Assembly: GCF_030272615.1 (NCBI RefSeq)
Contig: NC_081408.1
Coordinates: 768,951,336-769,015,335, forward strand
Length of the DNA stretch: 64,000 bases
From: Cryptomeria japonica
Taxonomy: Eukaryota > Streptophyta > Pinopsida > Cupressales > Cupressaceae
Reading direction: 5' to 3'
The position numbers were made by a program, and so were the translations under genes. The notes under the pieces were generated by a model. It worked only from the letters and a program-made list of their open reading frames with translations, ran no database searches and had not been told where the DNA came from. Shown piece by piece: positions 1-10,599 of the stretch. Within the stretch, counting starts at the first letter, position 1. Every line of letters begins with the position of its first letter.

Positions 1-486
1 ATCTCATGATATCCACCATCATGGTATATCTAAAGATATTACTTCATGGCATGTCCATGGATTTCGTATCACGTGAAATCCACCATGAATATCTCTTTAT
101 GTAATATCGACCATTATGGCTTATCCATGGATATCACGTCTCATGATATCCACCATTATGGCATATCCATGGATATTACTACTAGAGATATAAACCATTA
201 TGGCATATCCATAGATATCACGTCCCATGATATCCATCATAATGGTATGATCAATCAATATCGTAAGATCGTCACCTTATGATAATGATCAGAGGTACAC
301 GTGTTCACTATTGAGATATCGTCACCTCATGATAATGTTCACATGGGCTCATCAAGCACTAAACCAATGTTGTCATGGAGTCACACACATGACACTAATC
401 ATGAACCATATCAGATTAGCAAGATTGCATAATAAGAGTTTACACTTTAAACATCTTAGAGAGTACATTAGTTCTATTAAAACAAA
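1..486 (-). repeat. 3' untranslated tandem repeats of copia A
   Basis: Degenerate tandem units of about 42 bp built around 'catgatatccaccattatgg' and 'catatccatggatat', best seen from about 80 to 240, fading toward 480. They follow the RNase H stop, where C2 (33868-34164) and E (10600-10935) also carry short repeats. The 62-80 codon open frames here are by-products of the repeat and are not called as genes. Confidence 0.75.
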
Positions 487-646
487 TCAATGTTGTTGAG
501 ACTCAATCTCAACTAGGGCTACATTTTCTACCATACCAAGCTTACCTCGAAAGTATGCAAACTTTATTCTAGAAAGAGGCTTGGTGAGGATATCTGCAGT
601 TTGTTCATCTGTACTAACATATCTCAACTAAATAGCATTCCTTTTC
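487..646 (-). pseudogene. copia A RNase H C-terminal end
   Basis: Minus-strand translation gives the usual end of a copia RNase H domain (YVSTDEQTADILTKPLSR, then KFAYFRGKLGMVEN) and stops with TGA at 487-489. It continues directly from HYVRDMV at 2146 once the inserted solo LTR 647-2145 and one copy of its TTTTC duplication are removed. One in-frame stop precedes the LRYVSTDEQ motif. Confidence 0.88.
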
Positions 647-2145
647 TGTAATATCCCTTGGCTAATCTGACCCTGTTTCGCTTATTTGAACCCCAAGGAA
701 TATTGTCAAACACTTGGCATACAATGTTTGAAGCCGCTGTAGTGAATTCTTAATTTGTCTTCTTTGGGTTTGTAGGCTGCAAATGAAGTTATGGAAAGCT
801 TCTAACAATGCAAAGTTGTTATAGAAATGATATGCTAGCTGTTTTAGACCTTACACGCACATGAAATGATTGAAATTAACTAGTACAGCTAGTAGACATT
901 AAGACAAACACTTGTCATGCATCCCAAAGTACACCTACAGCCATTAGGCATTTAAGCAAATAGTTGGCATGAAAGCTAAGTGGCTGATCAATGTTGAATG
1001 TCACCTGGAATATCAATCGACCCCAATCTGTAGGTGATGAAGGCAGCTACAGGGGTTTGCAGAATGTAGAAGAAGCAGCCAAAGACTCCTTATTCAATCT
1101 TCATCATAAATCTGAACAAACATCTCCAATTTGGTCTCCACAAAGACCACAAAATTGGCAAGGTACTGTAGCGTTTATTGTAGCATGGTACTGTAGTGTT
1201 TACTATTCACGGGTACTGTAGCGCACTGTTCATGTGCACTGTTCACGTGCACTGTTCACGACACTGTAGCAGCAAATAAACCCTCTGTATGATGTTCTCA
1301 GTCTGCCATATACATATGCCCTCAGCTATGCCAATAAATCTGAAAATAAATCCCCAATCAGCACAATGTCAACTTTTGGATGAAGCCAACCCTAGGAGCA
1401 ACTTCAGATGAATATCTCACACCCTCATATTGCTGATGCAATGAAGTCTTCACGTTCTCCAATGCCGATACTCTGGACAAGCTGTAGAAACCCCAACTTC
1501 TTCTCCAAAGCCAAGAGACAAGTCTTCTCATCAAAAATAACAATGATCAATCCCCCTTCTCTTCTTTTCAAAAGCCTTATATATATTTCCCATGAAGGTT
1601 CAATTTTCTCCAATAAGGCATTAAATCAATTAATGATATTAAATGACATTTAATGATATAATATTTTCACTTTGTCATTTAATATTTCACCTTGGTAAAA
1701 GAGCCACAATTAATTAATTAACTGGTCCCCTTTAATGATACTTGGACCCTTACTTAAGTTATAATATAAAATTATATTATAACTTAATAATATAAGCTCA
1801 AAACATTAATGTTTATTTAAACTAAATAAACATTAATATCTCCATTAATACTCAACATTTTTAAACGCCGTCTGAGCTGGGAGCTGACATGATGAAGCTG
1901 CATATGACCATACCCTTTTACTAAAAATAGAAGGGGTCCATCTCTAACATCTCAAACTTACTATAAATAGTAAGTATAGCAAATGAAGTCCAAATGATAC
2001 CAAACGAAAGCCAGATCGAAACACACTGAACTCTGGAGCTGATACAAGCCTCGGGAGACCCTCTATCCATACTCATTAGCCTAAGAGGGTCAGAATGATA
2101 GGCTAATCACCAAAAAACCATGTCTGCTAAAATGGGGACATTACA
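647..2145. mobile_element. solo LTR G1 (TGTAATGTCCCC type) inside copia A RNase H
   Basis: A 1,499-bp unit starting TGTAATATCCC and ending GGGGACATTACA, with near-perfect inverted ends and the same 5-bp sequence TTTTC on both sides (642-646 and 2146-2150). It interrupts the RNase H frame of copia A exactly. No internal coding region is present, so it is read as a solo LTR. A palindromic TATA-like stretch (actataaatagt) sits at about 1961-1972. Its ends resemble solo LTR G2 at 56930-57804. Confidence 0.88.
1155..1275 (+). repeat. short ACTGTAGC/ACTGTTCAC repeats in G1
   Basis: Inside the solo LTR, units such as 'tactgtagcg' and 'gcactgttcacgt' recur with 12-25 bp spacing. The cluster looks like a local expansion. 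No coding potential is seen. Confidence 0.6.
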
Positions 2146-3042
2146 TTTTCACCATGTCTCTAACATAATGATAAGGAATCTCCACATGCTTTGTTCTATC
2201 ATGAAACACAGGATTGACATAATGCTTTATACAACTTTGATTGTCGCAATGGATAATTGTAGGTTCTAAGGATTGTCCAAACAATCCTACAAGAAGCTTT
2301 CTAAGCCACACAGCTTCTCGAGCCCCCATGGATGCTGCAATATACTTGGCTTCTGTGGAGTTGAGTGCTACTGAAGACTGCTTCCTAGTGAACTAGGAAA
2401 TCATAGCAGAACCCAAACTGAAACAACAATCAGATGTGCTCTTCTAATCAATGACACATCCTGCCCAATCAGAATCAGTAAATCCATGAAGTTTCAAGTC
2501 CACATCAGTATATTTCAAGTCATATCCAATTGTGCCACACAAAAATCTCAGAATATGCTTTGCTGCAACTAGATGTATTTGTTTTGGTTCACTTATGAAT
2601 TGACTAAGTGCACTCACTGCATAACAAATATTTGGTCTAGTGTTGAGCAAGTACATTAAGGACCCAATCATTTGCCTGTATAGAGTGGGATCTGCCAAGT
2701 TTGAATTAGCTCCATCTTCTCTTAACTTATGCAAATTTGTTTCTATAGGCGTGACCATGGATTTACAATCCATCATTCCAAACCTTTTCAAAATGTCAAT
2801 GGTGTACTTTCCTTGACTTAGAATGATTCCATCAGGTTTCTGCCAAACTTCTAAACCAAGGAAATATTGTAATAAACCTAGATCTTTCATATCAAATTCA
2901 GATGCTAACTCTTGCTTACATTTGATAATAAGATGATCTTCTCCAGTAATTAATAAGTCATCAACATAAAGAATTAGGATTAATCTTTCTCCATTAATTA
3001 CCTTGAAATATAGGTTTGAATCTGCATCATTCTTGGAGAAAC
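2146..3042 (-). pseudogene. copia A reverse transcriptase (C-terminal part) and RNase H
   Basis: Minus strand. From 3042 the frame carries the second half of a copia reverse transcriptase: SKNDADSNLYFK, the catalytic YVDD box in LYVDDLLITGED, then LQYFLGLEVW and the connection region (YRQMIGSLMYL, VAAKHILRFL), followed by RNase H with DSDWAGC. A stop after GCVID interrupts the frame near 2444, and later fragments (AREAVWLRKLL, HCDNQSCI, FHDRTKHVEI) continue to 2146. It joins the N-terminal half at 6183 across element N4 through GMGF/SKND, with the GAAAC duplication as the seam. Confidence 0.9.
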
Positions 3043-3150
3043 TGTTGACGTGTCTGAAATCGCATCGCTGCAAACTCCATACAGCCAATGCAGAATAGAA
3101 TAAACTTGTTGAGTATCCTATCCTCTCTTGAGATAAGGAAGTCCCTAATG
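3043..3150 (-). repeat. Conserved N-family 3' terminal block (N4 copy)
   Basis: On the plus strand the block begins TGTTGACGTGTCTGAAATCG, then has CAATGCAGAATAGAAT and ATCCTATCCTCTCTTGAGA. The same order of motifs occurs at the start of N3 (37615) and N2 (43111), and on the opposite strand at the end of N1 (24118). It is the 3' (U5-like) end of the unit. Confidence 0.85.
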
Positions 3151-3892
3151 CTATTTTTTATATTTGATCAAAGGGGACAACCTCAAGGTTTCTTTTGTTA
3201 GGTCTTGATTGCGGGATTACTCAGTGGTTTGATGTGTTTTTGTTGGAAACACAAGGGAGACTTACGGTGAAATAGGCAATATGCTAGTCTGCTGTGATTC
3301 TCGAATTACGCAATATAGAGCAAAAGGAAAGGGTTCAGGAAGCCTAAGGACAAGGATGATAACAGCTGATGTAGTGGGTAGACAAATTTCGATAAACCAG
3401 TTCTTGTTTCGCCAGAAATACCCTCACAACTAGACAAAAATGGTGCAATCTCCAAGGGATGAAGGATTTTCAGATCGGAGACACCCGTTTTAGGCACCCA
3501 ATTTTGGCGTAGCCTAAGACGAACACCTGCAGTTGAACTAAGCACAGTTTGGGTTCAGACTAACCATGCACGGTGACCTACAATCAGTAGACCCCCAATG
3601 GTATGAACCAGAAATGCATCAAATACCCCTCCACACTTCACCATTAAAATCCCTGCACTCTAAAATTAACCAGCTGAAAGAAACCATGCAAACAGACCAA
3701 AGCAAAGACAACAAACACCATATTTCAATGTTCATATATTTGCTCCAACTGCCATTACAACAATTTCTGCAGCATCTCTAGGCTATGCCTAAAATCTAAC
3801 CTATTCTAACTCTAAAATCTAACTATCTAACTGAAATCTCTAACCCTCTAACAATCTCCAATTATCTAACCCTTTACAAAAGAAAGGCCTCT

Positions 3893-3904
3893 GCCTTTTA
3901 TAGT
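3893..3904 (-). promoter_or_regulatory. TATA-like box of N4
   Basis: Minus-strand ACTATAAAAGGC lies about 0.85 kb before the CAACA end. N1 (23258-23267) and N2 (43923-43936) have a TATA-like sequence at almost the same distance from their ends, which supports a promoter at the U3/R border of an LTR. Confidence 0.55.
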
Positions 3905-4024
3905 TTTACAATTTTGAATCAGAGGCCAGGATGGACTACATCCAAGGGTCCTGATCTGCCTTCTAAAAGCTGGCAGCTTTATCCTATGCCCAATTAATTC
4001 TCAGTCATCCATTCAACCACAATT

Positions 4025-4450
4025 TCAACTACCTACCACTTTTGGCTTTAATTTGAGTCTATCTAGTAGTTGGACATAATTGTCCACAACTGACTTGTTT
4101 CCCCTTTCTTTCAAAATATCTGAGTGGGATCTACAAGCAGTTTTACAATAAAACAATTTCAGCTTTTTAGAAATTGAATTCCTGGAATTAAATCGAGTTG
4201 TGTGCTTTTTCTCGAGAAGGCATAAACTTGCAGCATTCAGAGTGTTCTTTGGTCTTTGGTCCTGGTGGTGGACTTCATCTTTGTTCAGCGGCACGGTTCC
4301 CAATGTTTGGTTGCTCTCACGCTCTTGCAGCGCGTTCCCACATCTTTTTTCTTTTCCAGTCTTCAGTGCCTGGCCTTGATTGCGATCCTTCTTTGATTTG
4401 CATTTTAGGTCTTTCTCCTGGTTCTCTAATGACGTCCTATGATCAATCAA
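4025..4450 (-). CDS. 141-codon open frame in N4, unknown
   Basis: A minus-strand frame, lysine- and asparagine-rich (LKCKSKKDRNQGQALKTGKE near the N-terminus), ending about 120 bp upstream of the TATA-like box. That is the place where the large N-family gene ends in N1 and N2. I see no residue-level similarity to that protein and no recognisable domain. It could be a chance frame, a remnant too decayed to align, or an unrelated small protein. Chance is the default reading. Confidence 0.2.
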   Translation of the reverse strand: MIDHRTSLENQEKDLKCKSKKDRNQGQALKTGKEKRCGNALQERESNQTLGTVPLNKDEVHHQDQRPKNTLNAASLCLLEKKHTTRFNSRNSISKKLKLFYCKTACRSHSDILKERGNKSVVDNYVQLLDRLKLKPKVVGS

Positions 4451-4744
4451 CCAATTTTATTTCATTAAATCAATTTGAAAAATTAAATAATTTAATTTAA
4501 CAAACATTAAATTTAATTACGACGTCTGGCTTGAGAAGCTCTTTGTGAGATGTATCTTGAAAATGCTTCTCCTTTCTCTTCGAATGTGAAATCTGATCCT
4601 TGGTCTTGATAGTGTTTGGGGGATTTACTTCTGCGTGATTTTACCTTTGGAGTCTTGGGTGTTTTGAAAACTTCTTATAGCGTGACTCTGGAGGTTTGAA
4701 GAGCTCCTTCAAATTTTAAAATCCTAACACGTGCCTTTTTTGGC

Positions 4745-5800
4745 AAATTTCAGAGAATGGGGGGGGGGGGTTATCAATTTCGAATTCCCTATATTTGGGC
4801 CTGTGCGTCGCGATTCTAGGCACCATGGCAACTTTTGGACCTTGGAGAGGTTTCGGCGATTTTGCAAATTTAAAACTCTTTAACTTAACTCTCCCGCAAT
4901 ACTCCCTTTTTAGCGATTTTCGGCACTCACAAGGAAATTGCGAACTTCGGATGTTTCCCGTTTTTTGCCAATTTCAACAAGTTTTATTTTGCCCTTAGGG
5001 TCCGAAATTTGGCCCTTTGGGCAATTTTGCGATTTTAAAGATAAATTCGGACCTTTCCACGCTTTTGGGATTTTGAAGATTTTCGGAGCATTAAATATGT
5101 TTGCAAATTCATTTAAAAACTTCGGACCTTAGCCACCTTTTCGCAAACTCAAGGTAAATTTTGGAGTTTTTGAACTTTTGGCGAACTGGAGGCATTTTCG
5201 GACCATTTAACACTTTTGCAAATTTGCACAACTTTGAATTTCGGCCCCAGGGTTCGAAATTTGGCGTTTTAAGTGAATTTCAGACCATAAGGGTCTTTTT
5301 GCAAGATTTAGAAAGCATTTTCGGACCATTTGGGGTTTTTTACAACTTTTTCACTTTTCGGACCTTTAGCCAGTTTTGTCAACTTAAGTGAATTTTGGAC
5401 CTAAACCCACCTTTTGCAAATTTCGGAGTGTTTGGACTTTTTTGCAACTTTATCAAAATTTCGAATTTCGGCCCCAGGGTACGAAATTGGACAACTTAAG
5501 TGATTTTCGGACCTAAAGGGACCTTTTGCAACTTTTAAACATTTTCCAGTTTTGGCTTCTGGGTCCGAAATTGGAGGACTTAAGTGAAATTCGGACCTCT
5601 GGGGTCTTTTCGCAACATTTTACTTTTTCCAGTTTTTTCCCTAGGGTCCGAAATTGGGCATTTTAAGTGATTTTCGGACGTAAAGGGTCTTTTTGCAATA
5701 TTTCGCGTTTTCAACTTTTTGCCCCAAGGTCCGAAGTTGGAGGTCTAAAGTGAATTTCAGACCTCTAGGGTCTTTTTGCAACATTTCGCTCTCGCTGAAG
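4745..5800 (-). repeat. ~84-bp hairpin-bearing tandem array of N4
   Basis: Degenerate tandem units centred on GGTCCGAAATTGG followed some 20 bp later by its complement TTTCGGACC, so each unit can fold into a stem of 8-9 bp. The word gggtccg or a one-base variant starts at 4998, 5250, 5477, 5561, 5644 and 5727: the last intervals are 84, 83 and 83 bp, and 4998-5250 is 252 bp (3 x 84). The open frames of 64-76 codons here are by-products. Confidence 0.8.
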
Positions 5801-6136
5801 GATCATTTTATGGAATATAACATTTAAGTATAAGTGACATTTACTTATACTTTAAGTTATATTCCATATATATTGTAAGGATGTTTGAGAGTGGTTTCGG
5901 ACCTCCAGGAGTTATATTGCAAATTCTAGTTTTTGGAGGATTCCTCAGTTTTCCAGGCTTAGTCAAATTTTAGGATCAAGACATTCCAGATAGCCAAATT
6001 TTAGGATCAGGACATTCTAGACTTAGCCAAATTTCAGGGCATTTGAAGATCAAGATGACATTCCAGACTCCATCACTCACCAACTTGACCCTTCATACCC
6101 TCTTTCTCTTCCGCAAAGACAGAAAGGCACAAACCG

Positions 6137-6182
6137 GGGGGTCCCTGTCCAAGACGGGGATGGGTGTGCGATTTGCACAATA
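6137..6182 (-). other. Terminal double hairpin of N4
   Basis: Minus strand from the end: GTGC-AAATC-GCAC, then CCCCGTC-TTG-GACAGGG (one mismatch), then ACCCCCC. The same two-stem layout with different stem sequences is at the 5' ends of N1 and N2. Confidence 0.65.
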
Positions 6183-7104
6183 GAAACCCATGCCCAAAAG
6201 GTAATGGTCAATTCTCTCGTACCAAGCACATGGATCCTGTTTAAGACCATACAATGCCTTCTTTAGTTTACAAACATGAGATTCCTTTTCATGTATTACA
6301 AAACCTTCAGGTTGCTCAATGTATACTTCTTCCTCAATCACACCATTCAAAAAAGCAGTCTTTACGTCCATTTGGTGGATCTTCCACCCTTTTGATGCAA
6401 CAATAGAAATCACGGTTCTAGCAGAAGTATATCGGGCAACAGGGGCAAAAGTTTCTTCGTAGTCAATTCCCTCCTTTTGAGAAAATCCTCTAGCTACAAA
6501 TCTAGCTTTATATTTTTCAATGCTACCATCAACATCATGTTTCATTTTGAAGAGCCATTTAGAAGAAATAACTAATTTACCTTCTGGTCTAGGTACAGTG
6601 TCCCAAACATCATTCTTTAGAATTGATTGGTATTCTTCTGTCATGGCATCTTTCTAAACCTATAGACTAGAAGCTTCCTCAACACGAGTGGGTTTTGACT
6701 CAATGATTTGACTCATTAATGCAGCATAGCTAGAGAATCTGTGAGGTCTTTTACTTTCTCTGAAGGTTCCTTTTGGAGCTGCAAAACCTTCAGCCTCTTG
6801 CATCATTTTCCTTGCCCAAAGAGGTCTTCTCCGGTTTACAACAATGTCTCTAGAGCCATCAGTAGGATCCAAGGGTTCATTTGGATTAACATCTTCTACA
6901 AGTTCATGAGTCTCCCTTTGAATCTTAGGAGTATGGTCTTCTTCCATGCATTGAGGAGGCTCTTGATCTTCAATGTCTATCTCATATGTCCTTGGATTTT
7001 CTGAATGCAACATTTTCTTCAAAGATTACATCCCTACTTAACTCAATCAATTTTTGTCCTGGAATATAAATTCTATAAGCTTTTGATGTTTCACTGTAGC
7101 CTAC
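6183..7104 (-). pseudogene. copia A integrase tail and reverse transcriptase N-terminal half
   Basis: After a one-base frameshift near 7105 (the expected GKKGIFVGYSETSKAYRIY is only readable in the neighbouring frame), the minus strand encodes the integrase-RT linker (PLDPTDGSRDIVVNRRRPLW) and the reverse transcriptase N-terminal region: [51 protein letters not shown] (first catalytic Asp) and [11 protein letters not shown]. Two stops lie just before KDAMTEEYQ at about 6650. The frame is cut at GMGF by element N4 and resumes at 3042. Confidence 0.9.
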
Positions 7105-9161
7105 AAAATTCCCTTCTTGCCTAAAGGTTCTAGTTTTGATCTTTTATCTTTGGGTATGTGTATGTATACTGGGCAACCAAAGATTCTCAAGTGGCTTATA
7201 TCAAGCTTCACTCCTATGAATGCTTCTTCGAGTGTTCTGTTTCCCAAAATGCTATGAGGACATCTGTTTTGAATATAAATGGCAGTTCTAGAAGCTTTTT
7301 CCCAAAAAGAAGTTTGAAGATTTTGATCATGTATCATGGCTCTGGCTGCCTCTACAATGGTTCTATTTTTTCTTTCTGCCACACCATTTTGTTGAGGATT
7401 ATAGGGAACACTAAACTCCCTCTTAATCCCAGTATCAGTACAAAAATTTCGGAAGTTACTATAGGTATACTCTCCTCCATTATCGGATCTTAATGTTTTG
7501 ATTCTTTTCCCTAACATATTTTCTACTAGGGCTTTGAATTCCTTAAACCTTGATAGTACTTCATCAGATTCTTTACTTTTCAAAAAATATATCCAAGTTT
7601 TCCTAGAATAATCATCAATAAAAATAATATAGTAGTACAAGAACCCACCTAGAGAAGCTACTGACATAGGGCCACATAAATCTGAATGAATAAGCTCTAA
7701 AACATATTTAGATCTTCTTTCACTATTATGAAAAGTACCTTTAGTGTTCTTCCCCAAAGCACATCCTTTACAAGTTCCTTCATGTTCTTGGTTAAGTTTG
7801 GGAAGTCCTGTCACCATCTTTTCCATCGAAGGTAGAGCACGGAATTGAAGATGACCCAATCTTCTATGCCAAATCTCGCAAGTGTTTGAAGAATCATGAA
7901 TTAGTGCTTGAGGAGGAGTGCAAAGTTGATAGAGACATCCATGGCGAACTCCTAAGACTTGAGCCTTCTTGATGTCTATCTTCTTGGGCCATGCAAGAAC
8001 TTTGCCATCCATGAATGCAATTTGATATCCTTTGTCTTCCAAGGCTGATATGGAGACCAAGTTTCGCTTAATTCCTTGTACAAATAATACATCAATCAAT
8101 TGTATGGAAATGCCTGAATTTAGTTGTAGAGTAGAGGTCATAACTCCTTTCACTGAATAGATAGAGTCATCTCCAATGGTTACTTTCTCATTTGAAGTTT
8201 TCACCACCAAGTTATCTAGATGTTCTCTAAATCCGGTGATGTGCCATGATGCCCCACTATCAATTATCCAAGTATTGTGATCGGTAACCAAATGACTTGA
8301 AAGAGCTGAATAGAAAATGAATCCATTTGAATCTCCTTGAGGAAGGGTTTCACCAACATGTGCAATGGAAGCTTGAGGCATAGTCCTGGTAGGATATTTC
8401 ATGGCATAGTGACCATATTTGTCACATCTGAAACATTGGACTTTTGAGACATCCTTTCTTCTTTTGGATGTAGAAGCACCATTGGATTCTTTGTCTTTCT
8501 TCCTCTTGAAGTGTCCTTTCTTACCCTTCTTCTTTGAGGAATGAGAGGTAAGAACATGAATGTCTTTGTTTATGGTATTTTGGCCAATGCCTCTTGTAAT
8601 CAATCTTGACTCTTTTTGAATGCAATCTTTCTTTAATTGATCAAACTTAGGAATCTTTGATCTTGCGCTTATCCCTTGAACGAATGCCTCCCATGAGGAG
8701 GGTAGATCATTTAGTGCCAACATGGTTAACTCTTTGCTCTCTATTGTGTGTCAAATAGTAGAGAGTCGATCTTTTAGTTTAGTGATCCTCATGAAGTATG
8801 AGGTGATTGATTCGCCTTTTGTCATCTTGACATGATGGAGTTGTTGCTTTAGAGCAAGAGCTCGGCTTGTGTTGTTTATCTCATACATGTTCTCTAATGA
8901 TTTGAACATGCCATAGGAAGTCTCCATCATGGAGATGATTGGCACAATATGATCCTTTACCGAGTCAACAAGCATTTTCATTGTTTTGTTGTTCTTTTTC
9001 CTCCTTTCAATCTTTTCATCTTTTTCTTTTGGTTCTGGTATGGCTTTCTTCACAAATCCATCTAATTGGTTTTCACTTAAGGCAAGCATGATTCTGAACT
9101 TCCAAGAAACGAAATTAGATGCTCCTTCGAGTTTGTCTTCAACTCTAATCCCATTCACCAT
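7101..9161 (-). pseudogene. copia A gag-protease-integrase
   Basis: One long minus-strand frame broken by a single stop (8751-8753). Order: gag (GASNFVSWKFRIMLAL, about residues 12-27), a zinc knuckle at about 8400-8440 reading CFRCDKYGHYAMKYP, in which the last Cys of C-x2-C-x4-H-x4-C is Tyr, protease WIIDSGASWHITG, the pre-integrase HRRLGH...CKGC zinc site, and an integrase core with all three catalytic acids (HSDLCG, RSDNGGEY, NGVAERKNRT). Known role: gag packages the RNA, the protease cuts the polyprotein, and integrase inserts the cDNA. The stop, the mutated knuckle and the frameshift at its end make this copy inactive. Confidence 0.93.
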
Positions 9162-9252
9162 CTTGATGTTGATAGGAGATGATGATTTTGAAGACGATAG
9201 TAGAAGGATAATCTCGCTTTTATAAATCTGATCTGATCTTTTCTTTAGGCTG

Positions 9253-9264
9253 GCTCTGATACCA
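9253..9264 (-). other. Primer-binding site of copia A
   Basis: Minus-strand TGGTATCAGAGC directly follows the LTR end (ACA). This is the usual plant copia priming site, complementary to the 3' end of initiator tRNA-Met. Confidence 0.9.
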
Positions 9265-9981
9265 TGTTAAGTTTGTATCAGATTTAGAAAAGATGGTAAT
9301 TTTAATTTTTATATGTACCTTAAAACTGTATATTTCAATTTGCAGAATGATTATTATAATATTGATTTCTGAATATATTTTTGACTGCAGAAAATAGCGA
9401 ATTATACATAGTTCAAATTATCAGATTCTTTAATGCTGAGTACACAGTATTCCTTTCACAGCATTATTGCTCAGAATGTTCTCCACGATATTATCGATCC
9501 ACCTTGGCAACCTTCCAAATGGAACGTATGCGATAATATATATATGTTCGACAGTCACATAGGGTCACGACTCTATGTGAGTCTACGATTATCTTTGATA
9601 AGCGATAAAAAATCATAGCCAATAACAATTGGTATAACTAATGACCGATTATATATGTAATCAGTAGTATAAGGCTATTACTGATTACATATAGAATCGG
9701 TGATTTGTATATGAAGTTTGAACCAATAGTTAATCAAATGATTATAATGCAAATCAATAATAGTACACAACAATAATAATCGATCATGATATTACATTAT
9801 GATTATAATGCAAATCAATAATAATCATAATGTAATACTGTCATCGATAATCAGAATACTGATCTGCAGTTAAGTGAATGATAGCGATAATAAATCATAC
9901 AAATGTCCAAGGCCGATAGGCCACTTGGATATTTGATTAGATCGGTTAGAGGAATCCAACCATAGCTACATATCTTCAACA
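9265..9981 (-). repeat. 5' LTR of copia A
   Basis: 717 bp, TG...CA ends on the minus strand (TGTTGAAGATATG ... AAACTTAACA), set against the primer-binding site. A+T-rich in the centre. The partner LTR is outside the window, so no age can be estimated. Confidence 0.82.
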
Positions 9982-10095
9982 CTCAAAACCAAAAACTGAA
10001 TGTTGATTTCTTGGACATTTGATTAGATCGGTTAGAGGAATCCAACCGTAGCTACATATCTTAAACACTCAAAACCAAAAACTGAATGTTGATTT
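9925..10095. repeat. 86-bp tandem duplication over the A/E junction
   Basis: The segment from 'ttggatatttgattagatcg' through the A LTR end, 25 bp of flank and the first bases of the E LTR occurs twice head to tail (starts 9925 and 10011), with a few differences. It contains parts of both insertions, so it arose after both A and E had landed. Confidence 0.8.
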
Positions 10096-10522
10096 TATGG
10101 TAGTGCTTGTTAACCATAAGCAAACATCAGATTTGTTGCCTTCCCAACCATAGACGATAAGCTCTTATTGTTACCCCCGAGCACACTACATGTCCTTAAT
10201 GTTATTGAATTCATGTCTATTGATGCAATCATGACCTTGCATATATATGAATCAATACGTCCTAATAGACCTCAAGTTGACCACATATTTTTGGCGCCAA
10301 GGATAGGGTCAAACCTATATATTATAAGTTACATATGAGTCTCCCTTAGTTGCAAGTTACATTTAACTTAATCACAAGTTACACACAAATGGTTCGCCCA
10401 AATAGGGCCTGCCCCAAATTAGACTCATACACCTGAGATATCCAAATGCCAAGGCCGACAGGCCACTTGGCATTTTGTGTACTAGGTTGGCCCTAGAAGG
10501 GATCCGACCTAGCTACACAACA
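10087..10522 (-). repeat. 3' LTR of element E
   Basis: 436 bp, starts TGTTGATTTTATGG and ends CTACACAACA on the plus strand. It matches 12929-13364 along its whole length with scattered substitutions. Confidence 0.92.
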
Positions 10523-10541
10523 CTCCCTCTTAGCTGGGAGG
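10523..10541 (-). other. Polypurine tract of element E
   Basis: Minus-strand CCCAGCTAAGAGGGAG abuts the 3' LTR start. The last 13 bases are identical to the tract of C2 at 34152-34164. Confidence 0.8.
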
Positions 10542-10599
10542 ATTTCTTCTGAATAAGCAAGTCACATAGTGACTACCACCATGTCTACTCCCATGAATA

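Larger units (their letters stand above)
3043..6182 (-). mobile_element. Element N4: N-family unit without the large ORF (solo-LTR-like)
   Basis: A 3,140-bp insertion in the RT gene of copia A, flanked by a perfect GAAAC duplication (3038-3042, 6183-6187). Read on the minus strand it starts TATTGTGC (TGTTGTGC in sister N2, one change), has two short hairpins, an array of about 84-bp units, an A+T-rich stretch (4440-4520), a TATA-like box (3893-3904) and ends CACGTCAACA. This matches the architecture of N1 and N2 without their 1,000-codon gene. No primer-binding site or gag-pol is seen. U3-TATA-R-U5 order with TG/CA ends and a 5-bp duplication is what a solo LTR looks like. Confidence 0.82.
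1..9981 (-). mobile_element. Ty1/copia retrotransposon A, nested and decayed
   Basis: A minus-strand copia element running from its 5' LTR (9265-9981) through gag, protease, integrase, reverse transcriptase and RNase H to its 3' untranslated repeats at the left edge. The gene order protease-integrase-RT-RNase H is diagnostic of Ty1/copia. Its 3' LTR lies outside the window. Two later insertions split it: solo LTR G1 (647-2145) and element N4 (3043-6182), both with perfect 5-bp duplications, so the coding order can be read straight across them. Stops and at least one frameshift make it non-autonomous. Related by its polypurine-type end and 3' repeats to elements C2 and E in this window. Confidence 0.93.

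Noticed and set aside
46-499. Two small open frames at the left edge
   Set aside because: They lie in the 3' untranslated tandem repeats of copia A and repeat the same His/Ile-rich words.
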